DNA from: CAYQTE01 sp964420285
GTDB taxonomy: Bacteria > Planctomycetota > Phycisphaerae > Tepidisphaerales > Tepidisphaeraceae
Direction: 5' to 3'
Length of the DNA stretch: 64,000 nucleotides
Assembly (NCBI GenBank): GCA_964420285.1
Contig: CAYQTE010000006.1
Location: forward strand, 55,971-119,970
Shown: in pieces, positions 32,128 through 42,040 of the stretch
Layout of the letters: each line of letters begins with the position of its first letter
Numbering within the stretch: position 1 is the first letter of the stretch
Translations under genes and position numbers: made by a program
Notes under the pieces: generated by a model
Told to the model about the DNA's origin: nothing
Database searches by the model: none
The model's input: only the letters and a program-made list of their open reading frames with translations

Positions 32128-32877
32128 GGGACGCCGCCTGGAACCGCTCGTCCGGCTGCCTCAACGCCCGCGTGCGTGCCGGCACGAACTAGGTTTTTCG
32201 GAATCTGACGCCCAAATTCTCGGCCGCTGCAACTAATACGACGCGGCCCACGGGCCAGTTTGTTATCGGCCCGCAGCGCTGAAATCATTAGCTCAAACGC
32301 CCAAACGGCAAAATAGCATAACCCTTTGACAGAAAACGTGTTGCAGCAGTTTTCACCAGCTTTTGCGACCAAAATTGAATATTAAGTTTCGAGTAATGGC
32401 GATTTGGGGGTTTGGGAAGGGTCGATGTGGAAAGTGCCAGGGCGCCAGCGCGCCGCTTGACGAGCGGCGGCCGGTCATTACATTACGATGCTCTTTCGTC
32501 CGCGCCGGCCGGTCTGGCTGACCGCCATACCGCATGGCCGCCGGGGACGAAATACTTTGGCCAGGAGTGACCGTGGTTATTGAGCCGAATTAACTGGCTC
32601 ATGCTGATCGATGCCAGACCGGATCGGCATGGGCGGACCATGCGTGGCGGCGGGCGTCGGCGCGGCGATCGCGGGCTCTGGCGGCGGCGGATTTGGGGGA
32701 TTCGACGCGTGGGACGGTTGACCCAGCCCGTGGAAGTCGGCCTTCAACAGTGATGGGCCGGCTCATCGACGATATTGGAACTGAAACCAAGGCCCGCGAT
32801 TCCCAGGGCTTGTTAGCCTCGGAAAGCGGTGTTGTCGGCGGGCGTGGTGGCTCGTCGTGAAATTTGAAAGGGATTGT
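32128..32877. other. Long gene-free stretch upstream of fusA
   Basis: 750 bases without a supportable gene. The first third (32260-32400) is AT-rich; the rest is GC-rich. A perfect hairpin TGAGCC/GGCTCA spans 32581-32601, without a T-tract. A 52-codon frame starting at 32601 is Arg-rich and lacks a ribosome binding site, so I do not call it. The stretch could hold the agarase-like gene's promoter and a long fusA leader. Confidence 0.45.
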
Positions 32878-35010
32878 ATGCCTCGTGACATGAGTAAGAT
32901 TCGGAACATTGGAATTGCCGCCCACATCGATGCGGGCAAGACCACCGTGTCCGAGCGCGTCCTCTATTACACCGGAAAAATCCACAAGATGGGCGAGGTC
33001 CACGATGGAACCGCAACCATGGATTTCGATCCGGAAGAACAGAAACGCGGCATCACGATCAACTCCGCCGCCACTACCTGTCCCTGGCCACGCTTCGACG
33101 AGATGTACACTATCAATCTCATCGACACGCCCGGCCACGTCGATTTCACCGCCGAGGTCGAACGCTCGATGCGCGTGCTCGACGGCGCTGTCGCCGTATT
33201 CGATGGCAAGGAGGGCGTCGAGGCCCAATCCGAAACCATCTGGCGCCAGGCGGTGAAATACAACGTCCCGCGACTCTGCTTTATCAACAAGATGGACAAG
33301 GTCGGCGCCGACTTCTACTTCTCGTTCAACTCGATCCGCGAACGCCTCGGCGCTCCGGCCGTGGCCGTGCAGATTCCCATCGGCCAGTCCAGCACGTTCG
33401 AGGGCGTCATCGATCTGATCCGCCAGGTGGCGATTTACTTCAACATCAAGGACGAGAAGGACAAGGGCCGTACGCAGATCGAGAAGCCGATCCCGGCGGA
33501 TTATGTCGAACTGGTCAAGAAATGGCGTCACGATCTCTTCGAGAAGGTGGCCGAGACCGACGATCACCTTATGAATAAATACCTGCACGAACAGGAGCCG
33601 ACTGAGCAGGAACTGCGCGCCGGTCTGCGCGCTGCGACCATCGCGTTCAAGCTCAACCCGGTGTTCTGCGGCTCGGCGCTGAAGTACGCCGGCGTGCAAA
33701 GGCTGCTCGACGGCGTCGTCGATTATCTGCCCTCGCCGGTGGACATGCCTCCGATCAAGGGTCACGATCTCAAGGACAAGGACAAGATCATCGAGCGTCG
33801 CAGCGATCCCAACGATCCGTTCTGCGGGCTGGTCTTCAAGATCGTCAACGATCAGCACGGCGATCTGACTTACGTGCGCGTCTACAGCGGCCGGGTGGAA
33901 AAGGGCAGCCGCGTCCTCAATTCCAACCGCGGCAAACGCGAGAACATCAGCCGCATGTTCCAGATGCACGCGGCCGACCGCAACCCCATCGACGTCGCCG
34001 AAGCCGGCGACATCGTCGCCTGCATCGGCATCAAGGAAGCCATCACCGGCGATACCTTGTGTACCGAGGATCATCCCATCATCCTCGAGCGCCCGACGTT
34101 CCCCGAGCCGGTCATCAGCATGTCGATCGAACCCAAGACCAGCGGCGACAAGCAGCGGCTGGGCGAATCACTCACCGTCCTCAAGCGCGAGGATCCCACC
34201 TTCCAGGCCAACTACAACGAGGAAACCGGCCAGACCATCATCGCCGGAATGGGTGAACTGCACCTGGAAATCCTGCGCACCAAGCTCACGCGCGATCACC
34301 ATGTCGAGGTGATCGTCGGCAAGCCGAAGGTCGCCTACAAGGAAACGATCGTCGGCAAGGCCATGAACGTGCGCGGCAAGCACGTCAAGCAGAGCGGCGG
34401 CCGTGGCCAGTTCGGCGACTGTACCATCAACATCGAGCCGTTCGACGGCCAGGGCGTCGACGCCGAAACGCTGGAAGACATGAAGTGGATCGACGGAATT
34501 TCGTTCGTCAATAAAATCTACGGCGGCACGATTCCCAAGGAGTACATTCCATCGGTGGAATACGGCGTGCGCATGGCCGCCAAGACCGGCGTGCTGGCCA
34601 ATTATCCGCTGATTAACGCCAAGATCACGCTGGTGGACGGCTCATATCACCCGGTGGACTCCAGCCAGATCGCCTTTGAACTGGCCGGGCAGATCGCGTT
34701 CAAGGAAGCCTGCCGTCAGGCGGGATTGACTCTGCTGGAGCCGATCATGAAAGTGGTTGTGACCGTGCCGGAGGAATTCGTCGGCAACGTGACCGGCGAT
34801 CTGAACCGCCGCCGTGGATTGATCGTCGCCAGCGATCAGCGCGGCAACACGCGCATCGTCGAGGCCCACGTGCCGCTCAGCGAAATGTTCGGCTACACGA
34901 CGGAACTCCGCTCGATGAGCACCGGCCGGGCCAGCAGCGTGATGGAGCCGTTCCGCTATGCGGAAGTGCCCTCGAGCGTCCGCAAAGCGATACTCGAAGA
35001 AATCAGTTAA
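32878..35010 (+). CDS. fusA: Translation elongation factor G
   Basis: 710 residues. EF-G is the ribosomal translocase GTPase. All G motifs are visible: AHIDAGKTT (G1), RGITINSAATT (G2), DTPGHVDF (G3), NKMD (G4) and CGSALKYAG (G5), followed by domains II-V ending in YTTELRSMSTGRASSVMEPF. The ATG at 32878 (MPRDMSKIRNIGIAAH) has GAAAGGGA upstream and is preferred over a GTG at 32857. It is not flanked by rpsL, rpsG or tuf, so it lies outside a str operon. A paralog elsewhere in the genome is possible. Confidence 0.95.
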   Translation: MPRDMSKIRNIGIAAHIDAGKTTVSERVLYYTGKIHKMGEVHDGTATMDFDPEEQKRGITINSAATTCPWPRFDEMYTINLIDTPGHVDFTAEVERSMRVLDGAVAVFDGKEGVEAQSETIWRQAVKYNVPRLCFINKMDKVGADFYFSFNSIRERLGAPAVAVQIPIGQSSTFEGVIDLIRQVAIYFNIKDEKDKGRTQIEKPIPADYVELVKKWRHDLFEKVAETDDHLMNKYLHEQEPTEQELRAGLRAATIAFKLNPVFCGSALKYAGVQRLLDGVVDYLPSPVDMPPIKGHDLKDKDKIIERRSDPNDPFCGLVFKIVNDQHGDLTYVRVYSGRVEKGSRVLNSNRGKRENISRMFQMHAADRNPIDVAEAGDIVACIGIKEAITGDTLCTEDHPIILERPTFPEPVISMSIEPKTSGDKQRLGESLTVLKREDPTFQANYNEETGQTIIAGMGELHLEILRTKLTRDHHVEVIVGKPKVAYKETIVGKAMNVRGKHVKQSGGRGQFGDCTINIEPFDGQGVDAETLEDMKWIDGISFVNKIYGGTIPKEYIPSVEYGVRMAAKTGVLANYPLINAKITLVDGSYHPVDSSQIAFELAGQIAFKEACRQAGLTLLEPIMKVVVTVPEEFVGNVTGDLNRRRGLIVASDQRGNTRIVEAHVPLSEMFGYTTELRSMSTGRASSVMEPFRYAEVPSSVRKAILEEIS

Positions 35011-35043
35011 GACCGCGGCCCGCGGCCGCAAGCGACACGAGCC

Positions 35044-36354
35044 ATGGATCTGCTGGCCAAGATCGAATCAGGCAGCGCCCTGGTCGGCGTGGTGGGGCTG
35101 GGATATGTGGGCTTGCCCCTGGTGGCGGCCTTCGTGCACGGCGGGATGCGCGTGATTGGGTTCGATGTCGATGCCGCCAAGATCGATGCGCTGGGCCGTG
35201 GCGAGAATTATCTGAAACATCTCGGCCCGGACCTGGCGCGCGAACTGGCGGCCAGCGGAAAGTTCCAGGCCACCGGCGATTTTAGCCGCCTCGCCGAGCC
35301 GGACGCGATCATCAGTTGCGTCCCCACGCCCCTGGGTGCGCATCTCGAACCGGACCTGAGTTACGTGACGCGCACGGCCGATGATATCGCCAAGACTTTG
35401 CGGCGAGGTCAACTGGTTGTCCTGGAATCGACGACGTATCCGCGCACCACGCGGGAAATCCTGCTGCCGCGACTGGAAGCCGGCGGTTTGCTATGCGGGC
35501 GGGATTTCTTTCTGGCCTATTCACCCGAGCGCGAAGACCCCGGCCGGCGCGACTTTAATACCCAGACCATCCCCAAGCTCGTCGGTGGGATCGATGCCCC
35601 ATCAACCCAATGCGCGGCGGCGCTGTATCGGCGCGCGGTGAAGAATGTCGTCCCGGTTTCCAGCGCCGAAGTGGCTGAGTCCGCCAAGCTGCTCGAGAAC
35701 ATCTACCGCTCCGTCAATATCGCTCTGGTCAACGAAATGAAGATGGTGCTCACCGCCATGGGCATCGATGTGTGGGAAGTGATCGCGGCGGCCGCGACCA
35801 AGCCGTTCGGGTTTCAGGCGTTTTATCCGGGGCCGGGTCTTGGCGGGCACTGCATTCCCATCGACCCGTATTACCTGACATGGAAGGCCCGCGAAGTCGG
35901 CATGACCACGCGGTTCATCGAATTGGCCGGGCAGGTCAATCACGCGATGCCGGATTACGTCGTCGAGAGATTGGCCCACGCCCTGAACGACCGTGGCAAG
36001 AGCGTTAGAGGTTCGCGCATTCTGGTGCTCGGCCTGGCATACAAGCCGGATATCGACGATGTCCGCGAAAGCCCCAGCTTCGAGATTATCGAGAAGGCCC
36101 AGGACTTGGGCGCGGTGGTCGATTACAACGATCCACACGTTCCGGCCACGCATAAGATGCGCAAGTACGACCTGGGCATGCGGAGCATCGAGTTGACTGC
36201 AACCGCGCTGGCCGGATACGACGCCGTGGTGATCGCGACCCACCATTCGGCCTACAACTGGCAATGGATCGCCGACAACGCCAAACTCATCATCGACGCC
36301 CGCGGCGCGATGCGGCATATCACCGGCCGGCGCGAACACATCGTTTCTGCGTGA
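35044..36354 (+). CDS. UDP-N-acetylhexosamine (WecC/WbpA-type) dehydrogenase
   Basis: 436 residues. NAD-dependent dehydrogenase that oxidises C6 of a UDP-sugar to the uronate for envelope polysaccharide. The Rossmann motif is GLGYVGLPLV near residue 19, with YSPEREDPG, and the catalytic Cys270 in GGHCIPIDPYY. LAYKPDIDDVRESPS belongs to the C-terminal domain. YSPER and PGRR favour UDP-GlcNAc/ManNAc 6-dehydrogenases over UDP-glucose dehydrogenase, but substrate is not certain. It starts 33 bases after fusA. No glycosyltransferases are adjacent. Confidence 0.88.
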   Translation: MDLLAKIESGSALVGVVGLGYVGLPLVAAFVHGGMRVIGFDVDAAKIDALGRGENYLKHLGPDLARELAASGKFQATGDFSRLAEPDAIISCVPTPLGAHLEPDLSYVTRTADDIAKTLRRGQLVVLESTTYPRTTREILLPRLEAGGLLCGRDFFLAYSPEREDPGRRDFNTQTIPKLVGGIDAPSTQCAAALYRRAVKNVVPVSSAEVAESAKLLENIYRSVNIALVNEMKMVLTAMGIDVWEVIAAAATKPFGFQAFYPGPGLGGHCIPIDPYYLTWKAREVGMTTRFIELAGQVNHAMPDYVVERLAHALNDRGKSVRGSRILVLGLAYKPDIDDVRESPSFEIIEKAQDLGAVVDYNDPHVPATHKMRKYDLGMRSIELTATALAGYDAVVIATHHSAYNWQWIADNAKLIIDARGAMRHITGRREHIVSA

Positions 36355-36396
36355 AGGGGGCGTCGTGGCCGATGATAACCGAACAGGAGATTGATT

Positions 36397-36642
36397 ATGC
36401 CGATTTACGAATTCGAATGCCTTGCGTGCCAAACGCGGTTCGAGTTGCTCGTGCGGAGGATGTCTGACGAATCATTGCACAAATGCCCCAAATGCGGATC
36501 GAGCCGCAACCGCCGGGCGATGAGCGTGTTCGCCGTCGGCGGGCCATCGGATTCCAAGACCTCAAGCAGCCCGTGCGAATCCGGAGGATCGTGCGAATGC
36601 TGCGATGGCAACGGCGCCTGCGGCGGCGGGTTTGACGAGTAA
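36397..36642 (+). CDS. FmdB-family zinc-ribbon protein
   Basis: 81 residues. The N-terminal CxxC...CxxC zinc ribbon (MPIYEFECLACQTRFE, then CPKCGSS) defines the FmdB family, annotated as putative regulatory proteins but of unproven function. The C-terminus is Ser/Gly/Cys-rich (CECCDGNGACGGG), common in the family. The ATG at 36397 has AGGAGA seven bases upstream. Confidence 0.88.
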   Translation: MPIYEFECLACQTRFELLVRRMSDESLHKCPKCGSSRNRRAMSVFAVGGPSDSKTSSSPCESGGSCECCDGNGACGGGFDE

Positions 36643-36672
36643 CGATCGGTGGATACGCCGGGGAAGGCGCCG

Positions 36673-37173
36673 ATGCACAAACTCGACTATTTCAGCAACG
36701 ACGGCCGGCGTAACTGGGCCGGGCCCGATCCGGCGACTCGATGGTCGCTCATTCTCATTGGGATCGGCGTGGGAATCGACCTGATAATGGTCATGGCTAT
36801 TTCGAACGTGCTGGGCCCAAATGACCTGCCGCACCCGGCTTGGGTTTTTGCGGGGCTGCTCCTCTTGACGGCGATCGCGGCGGTCGTGGAAATCGTCGCC
36901 GGGCAGGTCGTCGCCACAGTCAACAAATCTGATCTGGGGACGTTCGGATCGGCGAGCCTCAAATTGGCGGCCGTTTCCGTGCTCTGCACTTCCGTATCAA
37001 TCCCGCTCTTTTCTCTCTGTGTCGGCTATTTCGGAATCGTCGCAATCTCGCCGCTTCGATACCTGCTCTTGAAGTGGCTGTTCGATTTTGAAACGATGGA
37101 GGCGATCACCTTCACCGGAGCATTGACGGTGTTGGTGCTGTTGATTGCATTGGGGTTGTGGAACTTCCGGTAG
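36673..37173 (+). CDS. Small integral membrane protein, paralog 1
   Basis: 166 residues with four hydrophobic helices after a hydrophilic start (MHKLDYFSNDGRRNW). The ATG at 36673 has GGAAGG upstream; a GTG at 36649 is the alternative. The middle segment KSDLGTFGSASLKLAAVSVL is nearly repeated in the protein encoded 17 bases later. I recognise no named family; the pattern recalls YIP1-like small membrane proteins but the match is not firm. Confidence 0.65.
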   Translation: MHKLDYFSNDGRRNWAGPDPATRWSLILIGIGVGIDLIMVMAISNVLGPNDLPHPAWVFAGLLLLTAIAAVVEIVAGQVVATVNKSDLGTFGSASLKLAAVSVLCTSVSIPLFSLCVGYFGIVAISPLRYLLLKWLFDFETMEAITFTGALTVLVLLIALGLWNFR

Positions 37174-37190
37174 GGCGGTCGGAGGCAACG

Positions 37191-37676
37191 ATGAGAAAAC
37201 TGGATTACGAACGTAAGCCCGTCGGTTCGCTGCAATCGCAGGATCAACTCGGCGACCTGAAATGGCCGATCTGGTGCCTGTACATCGGCGGCGGGATTCT
37301 GTTTCTGGCCTCGCTGGTCTGGGGCGGAATCGGAATGGGATGCGTCTATGTGTTTTCTATTCTGCTGGGCGCTACGCTTGTAAAGGCGATCGGAGACATC
37401 GTTGCCGGATTCATCGCGGCGTTCTTTGTCAAAACCGAATTGGGAACCATCGGCCGGGCCTGCGTGAAGCTTGCAGCCGTATCCGTCCTCTGCACGGCTC
37501 TGTCAGCGCCCTTCCGATTCGCGGGGATCAGCATGCTGGTCACCGCTCCGGTCCGCTGGGTGCTGTTGATGTTCTTTCTGGAAATCGAAATGGTCGACTC
37601 CATCATTTTCTGCATCGCATCCGGCATCGTGCTGTTCGTCGTGCAGATGTTCCTGACTATCAGCATCCCTCATTGA
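37191..37676 (+). CDS. Small integral membrane protein, paralog 2
   Basis: 161 residues, four hydrophobic helices. It shares with its upstream neighbour the N-terminal M-x-KLDY and the core segment KTELGTIGRACVKLAAVSVL followed by CT, so the two genes are a tandem duplication that has since diverged. The ATG at 37191 is preceded by GGAGG. Function unknown. It converges on birA with a 34-base gap. Confidence 0.65.
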   Translation: MRKLDYERKPVGSLQSQDQLGDLKWPIWCLYIGGGILFLASLVWGGIGMGCVYVFSILLGATLVKAIGDIVAGFIAAFFVKTELGTIGRACVKLAAVSVLCTALSAPFRFAGISMLVTAPVRWVLLMFFLEIEMVDSIIFCIASGIVLFVVQMFLTISIPH

Positions 37677-37710
37677 GCCACACGCACCTGTCGACCCCGG
37701 GGCGACCCCG

Positions 37711-38511
37711 TCAACCCCGATCACTCAGGATATGCCCCGCGACAACGCGTTGCAGGCCGCCATCGGTTCTCAGCAAAAGCCGCCCGGAATCGTCGATTCC
37801 TTCGCACCGGCCGGTCAGCGGCGTGGCGGGATCGGTCAGCACCGTGATGTGCTTGCCGCGCAAATCATCGTAGAGCCGATAATCCTGTACGAACGCGCCG
37901 AAGGAGTGCTCGGCACGGCGGCGCAATTGGGCGTGCATGGCGGCCGCGACGCGAATCAGAACATTCGTCATATCCAGTTCGCGCCCGGCCAGATCGGAAA
38001 GGCACGCAATGCGATCGCGCAGGTCGCGCGGGATCCCCGAGCGATCGAGATTGACGTTCAAACCCACGCCGATCAGATCGGCGCGGCTGAGTCGCTCGCA
38101 GAGCAGCCCGGCAAGTTTGCGCCCGTCGTGGACGAGGTCGTTGGGCCATTTCAGGCGGATATCATCGCGGCCGGTGATATCGGCGGCGGCCTGACGCACG
38201 GCCAGGCCGGCGATCAGCGGAATTTCGTGCGGTTTGAGATTATCCGCCGCGGCAGCGACGAATGTCACGGTGAGACATCCGCGCTGCGACCACCAGGAAT
38301 GCGCCCCGCGCCCCCGGCCGGCGATTTGATTCGCCGTCAGCACCACCGCCGGCGCGAACAATTCACCGCGCCTGCGCATGGCGGCGGCCTGATCGTTGGT
38401 GCTGCGAAGGCGTGGGAACCAGTGAAGGCGGAAAGGGGAAAGCTCCTTACACAGCCGCTTGACGGCGAAGATGGGTTGGAGGCGATGGGTCGGTCGTGAG
38501 GTTTTCGACAT
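37711..38511 (-). CDS. birA: Biotin-protein ligase BirA
   Basis: 266 residues. Activates biotin with ATP and attaches it to carboxyl-carrier lysines. Family motifs: STNDQAA, the biotinyl-AMP loop GRGRGAHSWW, LKWPNDLVHDGRKLAGLL and GVGLNVNL. No N-terminal DNA-binding HTH is present (short N-terminus), so it is a monofunctional ligase. The ATG at 38511 is chosen because the upstream open frame passes through the hairpin repeat at 38532-38557. Pyruvate carboxylase, its likely substrate, lies directly upstream on the same strand. Confidence 0.9.
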   Translation of the reverse strand: MSKTSRPTHRLQPIFAVKRLCKELSPFRLHWFPRLRSTNDQAAAMRRRGELFAPAVVLTANQIAGRGRGAHSWWSQRGCLTVTFVAAAADNLKPHEIPLIAGLAVRQAAADITGRDDIRLKWPNDLVHDGRKLAGLLCERLSRADLIGVGLNVNLDRSGIPRDLRDRIACLSDLAGRELDMTNVLIRVAAAMHAQLRRRAEHSFGAFVQDYRLYDDLRGKHITVLTDPATPLTGRCEGIDDSGRLLLRTDGGLQRVVAGHILSDRG

Positions 38512-38531
38512 GGTATTACCCCCCACCCTAA

Positions 38532-38557
38532 CCCTCCCCCTGAGTACAAGGGGAGGG
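38532..38557. repeat. Dispersed hairpin repeat, family B (copy 1)
   Basis: Arms CCCTCCCC (38532-38539) and GGGGAGGG (38550-38557) with loop CTGAGTACAA lie between the pyruvate carboxylase and biotin ligase genes. The same GTACTC/GAGTAC loop flanked by C- and G-rich arms occurs in the opposite orientation at 49312-49335. It resembles REP-like dispersed elements. Confidence 0.7.
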
Positions 38558-38584
38558 GACAGGAGGCGCGGCGGAAAATTCCTC

Positions 38585-41500
38585 TTATCCCTGCAAAACC
38601 ACCAGCAAATCACCGGCCGTCACGATGCTCGACGGGCTCACCAGCACATCGCCGACGGTCGCGTCGCGCGGGCTGTAGACGGCCGTCTCCATCTTCATCG
38701 CCTCGATGCTCAGCAGGCGCTCACCGGTCTTGACGATCTGGCCCTTCTTGACCGCAATCGTCGACACCTTGCCGGGCATCGGCGCGGCCACGTGATCGGC
38801 GTTGTCGGCGTCGGCCTTGGGATGGCGGTGCAGGTTACCTTCCAGCGCGCGGTCGGCGACGTTCACCTCGCGCGGCTGGCCGTTGAGCTCAAAAAACACC
38901 GTCCGCGTGCCGTCGTCGTGAGCCTCGCCGGTGGCCAGATACTTGACGATCAGGGTCTTTCCCGGCTCGATCTCGACATTGATCTCCTCGCCGCGATGCA
39001 GGCCGTAGAAGAACGCGGCCGTTGGAAGCACCGACGTGTTGTCAAATTTCGCCAGGTGCTTCTGCAGGTCGAGAAACACATTCGGATAAAGCAGGTACGT
39101 CAGCACATCGACATCGCGCGGCTCGTCCTTGAGCTTGGCCGCCAGCGTCTTCTTGACGGCCGGGAAATCCGCCTTGGGCAATTCCGCGCCGGGCCGGCCG
39201 ACGATCGGCTTGGCGCCGGCGGAATCGAGAATGATCTTCTGCAGCACCTTGGGCCAGCCGCCCTCGGGCGTGCCGATCGCACCCTGCATAAGTTCGACGA
39301 CGCTCCTGGGAAAATTCAGTTGCTTGCCGCCGTTAAGCACATCCCACGCCGTCAGGCCGTTGGTTACCATGAACAAAGCCATGTCGCCCACCACCTTGCT
39401 GCTGGGCGTCACCTTGACGATGTCGCCGAAGAGGCGATTGACCTCGGCATAGGCGTCGGCGATATCCGGCCAGCGATCCAGCAACCCCATGCTCCGCGCC
39501 TGCTGCCGAAGGTTGGTGTACTGCCCGCCGGGCATCTCGTGGTGATACACCTCGGCGGTGCCGGATTTCATTCCTTCCTCGAACGGGTAATACAACTGCC
39601 GCACGTCCTCCCAATAGGTGCTGAGGCGATTGAGCGCCGCCAGGTCCAGGCCGCTGTCGCGCGGCGTGTTCATGAGTGCGGCGACCAGCGAATTGAGATT
39701 CGGCTGGCTGGTCATTCCGCTCATCGACGCCAGAGCCCCATCGACGATATCCGCTCCGGCATCGGCCGCCCGCAGCACGCTGGCGGCGTTAATGCCGCTG
39801 GTGTCGTGCGTGTGGAAATGGATCGGCACGTCCACTTCCTGACGCAGGGCCTTGACCAGTTTCGCCGCCGCATACGGCCGGCACAGGCCCGCCATGTCCT
39901 TGATCGCCAGCGTATGCGTGCCCATTTTGACGAGCTGCTTGGCCAGTCGCACATAATACTTGAGGTCGAACTTCTCGCGACTGGGATCGAGCACATCCCC
40001 GGTGTAGCAAATGGCCGCCTCGCACAGCGATCTGGTTTTGTCGCGCACGGTTTCGATCGCGAACGCCATGTTCTCGGCGATGTTCAGCGAATCGAAGATG
40101 CGGAAGACGTCGATGCCGTTTTCGGCGGCGTGGCGGATGAATTCCTGCACGACATTATCGGGATAACTGGTGTACCCCACGGCGTTGCTGCCGCGCAGAA
40201 GCATCTGAAACAGGATGTTGGGAATGCGCTGGCGCAGGGCGGTCAGCCGGTCCCACGGGTCTTCCTGCAGGAAGCGCATGGCCGTGTCGAACGTCGCGCC
40301 GCCCCACATTTCCAGGCTGAACAGCTTGGGAGCCAGATGCGCCACCGCACCGGCGACAGCCAGCATATCGTGCGTGCGCACGCGCGTGGCCAGTAGCGAC
40401 TGATGCGCGTCGCGGAATGTCGTGTCAGTAAAAAGCAGGCCCTTCTGGCGGCGAATCCATTTGCAGAATGCTTCGGGGCCAAGTTCCTGCAATTTCTGCC
40501 GCGTACCCGGCGGGGGATCGGCGCCCATCGAATATTTCGGAACCACGGGCTCGGGAAGGGTGCGGGCGGGATCGACCTTCCCTTTCACGTCCGGCCGGCC
40601 GTTGACCAGCACATCGCCCAGATAGCTGAGTATTTTCGTGGCCCGGTCGCGGCGGAGTGAGAAGCGGAACAGTTCGGGCGTCGAGTCGATGAAGTTCGTC
40701 GTGGCGCTGCCATCGCGGAAGGTTGGATGGCGGATCAGATTTTCCAGGAACGGGATATTGGTCTTGACTCCGCGCACGCGGAATTCGCGCAGCGACCGGT
40801 CCATGCGCTGGCAGGCCTCGTCGAATGTCAGCCCTGACGCGACAACTTTCACCAGCAGCGAATCGAAATACGGCGTGATGACCGCGCCGCCGAACGCCGT
40901 GCCGCCGTCCAGTCGAATTCCAAAACCGGCCGGCGAACGATAAGTCGAAAGCCGGCCGTAATCCGGAATGAAGTGGTTTTGCGGGTCTTCGGTGGTGATG
41001 CGGCATTGGAGCGCGTAGCCGCGGGGCTGAATCTCATCCTGTGCCGGTACATTGATGGGGGGCTCGTGGAGCTTGTGGCCCATGGCGATGAGAATCTGCG
41101 ATTTGACGATGTCAAAGCCGGTGACGACTTCGGTGACGGTGTGCTCGACCTGAACGCGAGGATTGACCTCGATGAAGTAAAAATCGCCCTTTTCGACATC
41201 GACGAGAAATTCGACGGTGCCGGCGTTGCGATAGCCGGCGCCGGCGCAAAGTCGCGTGGCGGCGTCGCAGATCGATCGCCGCAGCGACAGCGGCAGATTG
41301 ATGCTGGGAGCAATCTCTACCACTTTTTGATGCCGGCGCTGAACCGAACAATCGCGCTCCCACAGATGCACGAGATTCCCGTGTTCATCGGCCAGAATCT
41401 GCACCTCGATGTGCTTGGCGCTGGCGATGTAGCGCTCGACGAAGACCTCGGTGCGACCGAACGCCGCACCCGCCTCGCGCTGGGCCTCGGCCAGTTTCCC

Positions 41501-42040
41501 CAGCAGTTCATCGCCCGATCGCACCACGCGCATGCCGCGCCCGCCGCCGCCAAAGCTGGCCTTGAGGATCAGCGGATACCCGATCTGCCGTGCGGCCGCT
41601 TTCAGATCGGCCGGGTCGACCAATGCTTTTTCCGTGCCAGGAATGGTCGGCACGCCGTTTGCCTTGGCCAGGCGCTTGGCCTCGGTTTTGTCGCCGAACG
41701 TATCCAGAAGCGCCGGCGTCGGACCGATAAACGTGATTCCCGCATCGACGCACGCCTGGGCGAAATGCGCGTTCTCCGACAAGAAGCCGTAGCCGGGATG
41801 GATGGCATCGACGCTGTGGTCTTTGGCGACGGCGATGATCGCGGGGATATTGAGGTAGCCCGTGACCGGCTCACCGCCGTTGGGCGGGCCGATCAGATAT
41901 GATTCATCCGATTTGAACCGATGCAGGGCGAAGCGGTCTTCGTAGGTATAGATGGCCACCGTGCCCAGCCCCAGTTCGGTGGCGGCGCGGAAAACGCGGA
42001 TGGCGATCTCACTGCGATTGGCGACGAGGATTTTACGCAT
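38585..42040 (-). CDS. pyc: Pyruvate carboxylase
   Basis: 1151 residues, full length for the single-chain enzyme that converts pyruvate to oxaloacetate. Biotin carboxylase domain 1-450 with MRKILVANRSEIAIR, the glycine loop SFGGGGRGMRVV and FIEVNPRVQVEHTVTE. Carboxyltransferase domain about 530-820 with TDTTFRDAHQSLLATR, CYTGDVLDP and the metal-binding HFHTHDTSG. The tail is the biotin carrier with EAMKMET, biotinylated Lys1116. The allosteric linker is between. It supports anaplerosis; birA follows 73 bases downstream. Confidence 0.96.
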   Translation of the reverse strand: MRKILVANRSEIAIRVFRAATELGLGTVAIYTYEDRFALHRFKSDESYLIGPPNGGEPVTGYLNIPAIIAVAKDHSVDAIHPGYGFLSENAHFAQACVDAGITFIGPTPALLDTFGDKTEAKRLAKANGVPTIPGTEKALVDPADLKAAARQIGYPLILKASFGGGGRGMRVVRSGDELLGKLAEAQREAGAAFGRTEVFVERYIASAKHIEVQILADEHGNLVHLWERDCSVQRRHQKVVEIAPSINLPLSLRRSICDAATRLCAGAGYRNAGTVEFLVDVEKGDFYFIEVNPRVQVEHTVTEVVTGFDIVKSQILIAMGHKLHEPPINVPAQDEIQPRGYALQCRITTEDPQNHFIPDYGRLSTYRSPAGFGIRLDGGTAFGGAVITPYFDSLLVKVVASGLTFDEACQRMDRSLREFRVRGVKTNIPFLENLIRHPTFRDGSATTNFIDSTPELFRFSLRRDRATKILSYLGDVLVNGRPDVKGKVDPARTLPEPVVPKYSMGADPPPGTRQKLQELGPEAFCKWIRRQKGLLFTDTTFRDAHQSLLATRVRTHDMLAVAGAVAHLAPKLFSLEMWGGATFDTAMRFLQEDPWDRLTALRQRIPNILFQMLLRGSNAVGYTSYPDNVVQEFIRHAAENGIDVFRIFDSLNIAENMAFAIETVRDKTRSLCEAAICYTGDVLDPSREKFDLKYYVRLAKQLVKMGTHTLAIKDMAGLCRPYAAAKLVKALRQEVDVPIHFHTHDTSGINAASVLRAADAGADIVDGALASMSGMTSQPNLNSLVAALMNTPRDSGLDLAALNRLSTYWEDVRQLYYPFEEGMKSGTAEVYHHEMPGGQYTNLRQQARSMGLLDRWPDIADAYAEVNRLFGDIVKVTPSSKVVGDMALFMVTNGLTAWDVLNGGKQLNFPRSVVELMQGAIGTPEGGWPKVLQKIILDSAGAKPIVGRPGAELPKADFPAVKKTLAAKLKDEPRDVDVLTYLLYPNVFLDLQKHLAKFDNTSVLPTAAFFYGLHRGEEINVEIEPGKTLIVKYLATGEAHDDGTRTVFFELNGQPREVNVADRALEGNLHRHPKADADNADHVAAPMPGKVSTIAVKKGQIVKTGERLLSIEAMKMETAVYSPRDATVGDVLVSPSSIVTAGDLLVVLQG

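Noticed and set aside
32601..32756. 52-codon Arg-rich frame upstream of fusA
   Set aside because: No ribosome binding site and composition of random GC-rich sequence.
32599..34074. 491-codon minus-strand frame
   Set aside because: Antisense to fusA; composition typical of a shadow frame.
38459..40396. Large plus-strand frame of 645 codons
   Set aside because: It is antisense to pyruvate carboxylase, which matches its family end to end; the frame is Arg/His/Gln-rich, typical of shadows in GC-rich DNA.
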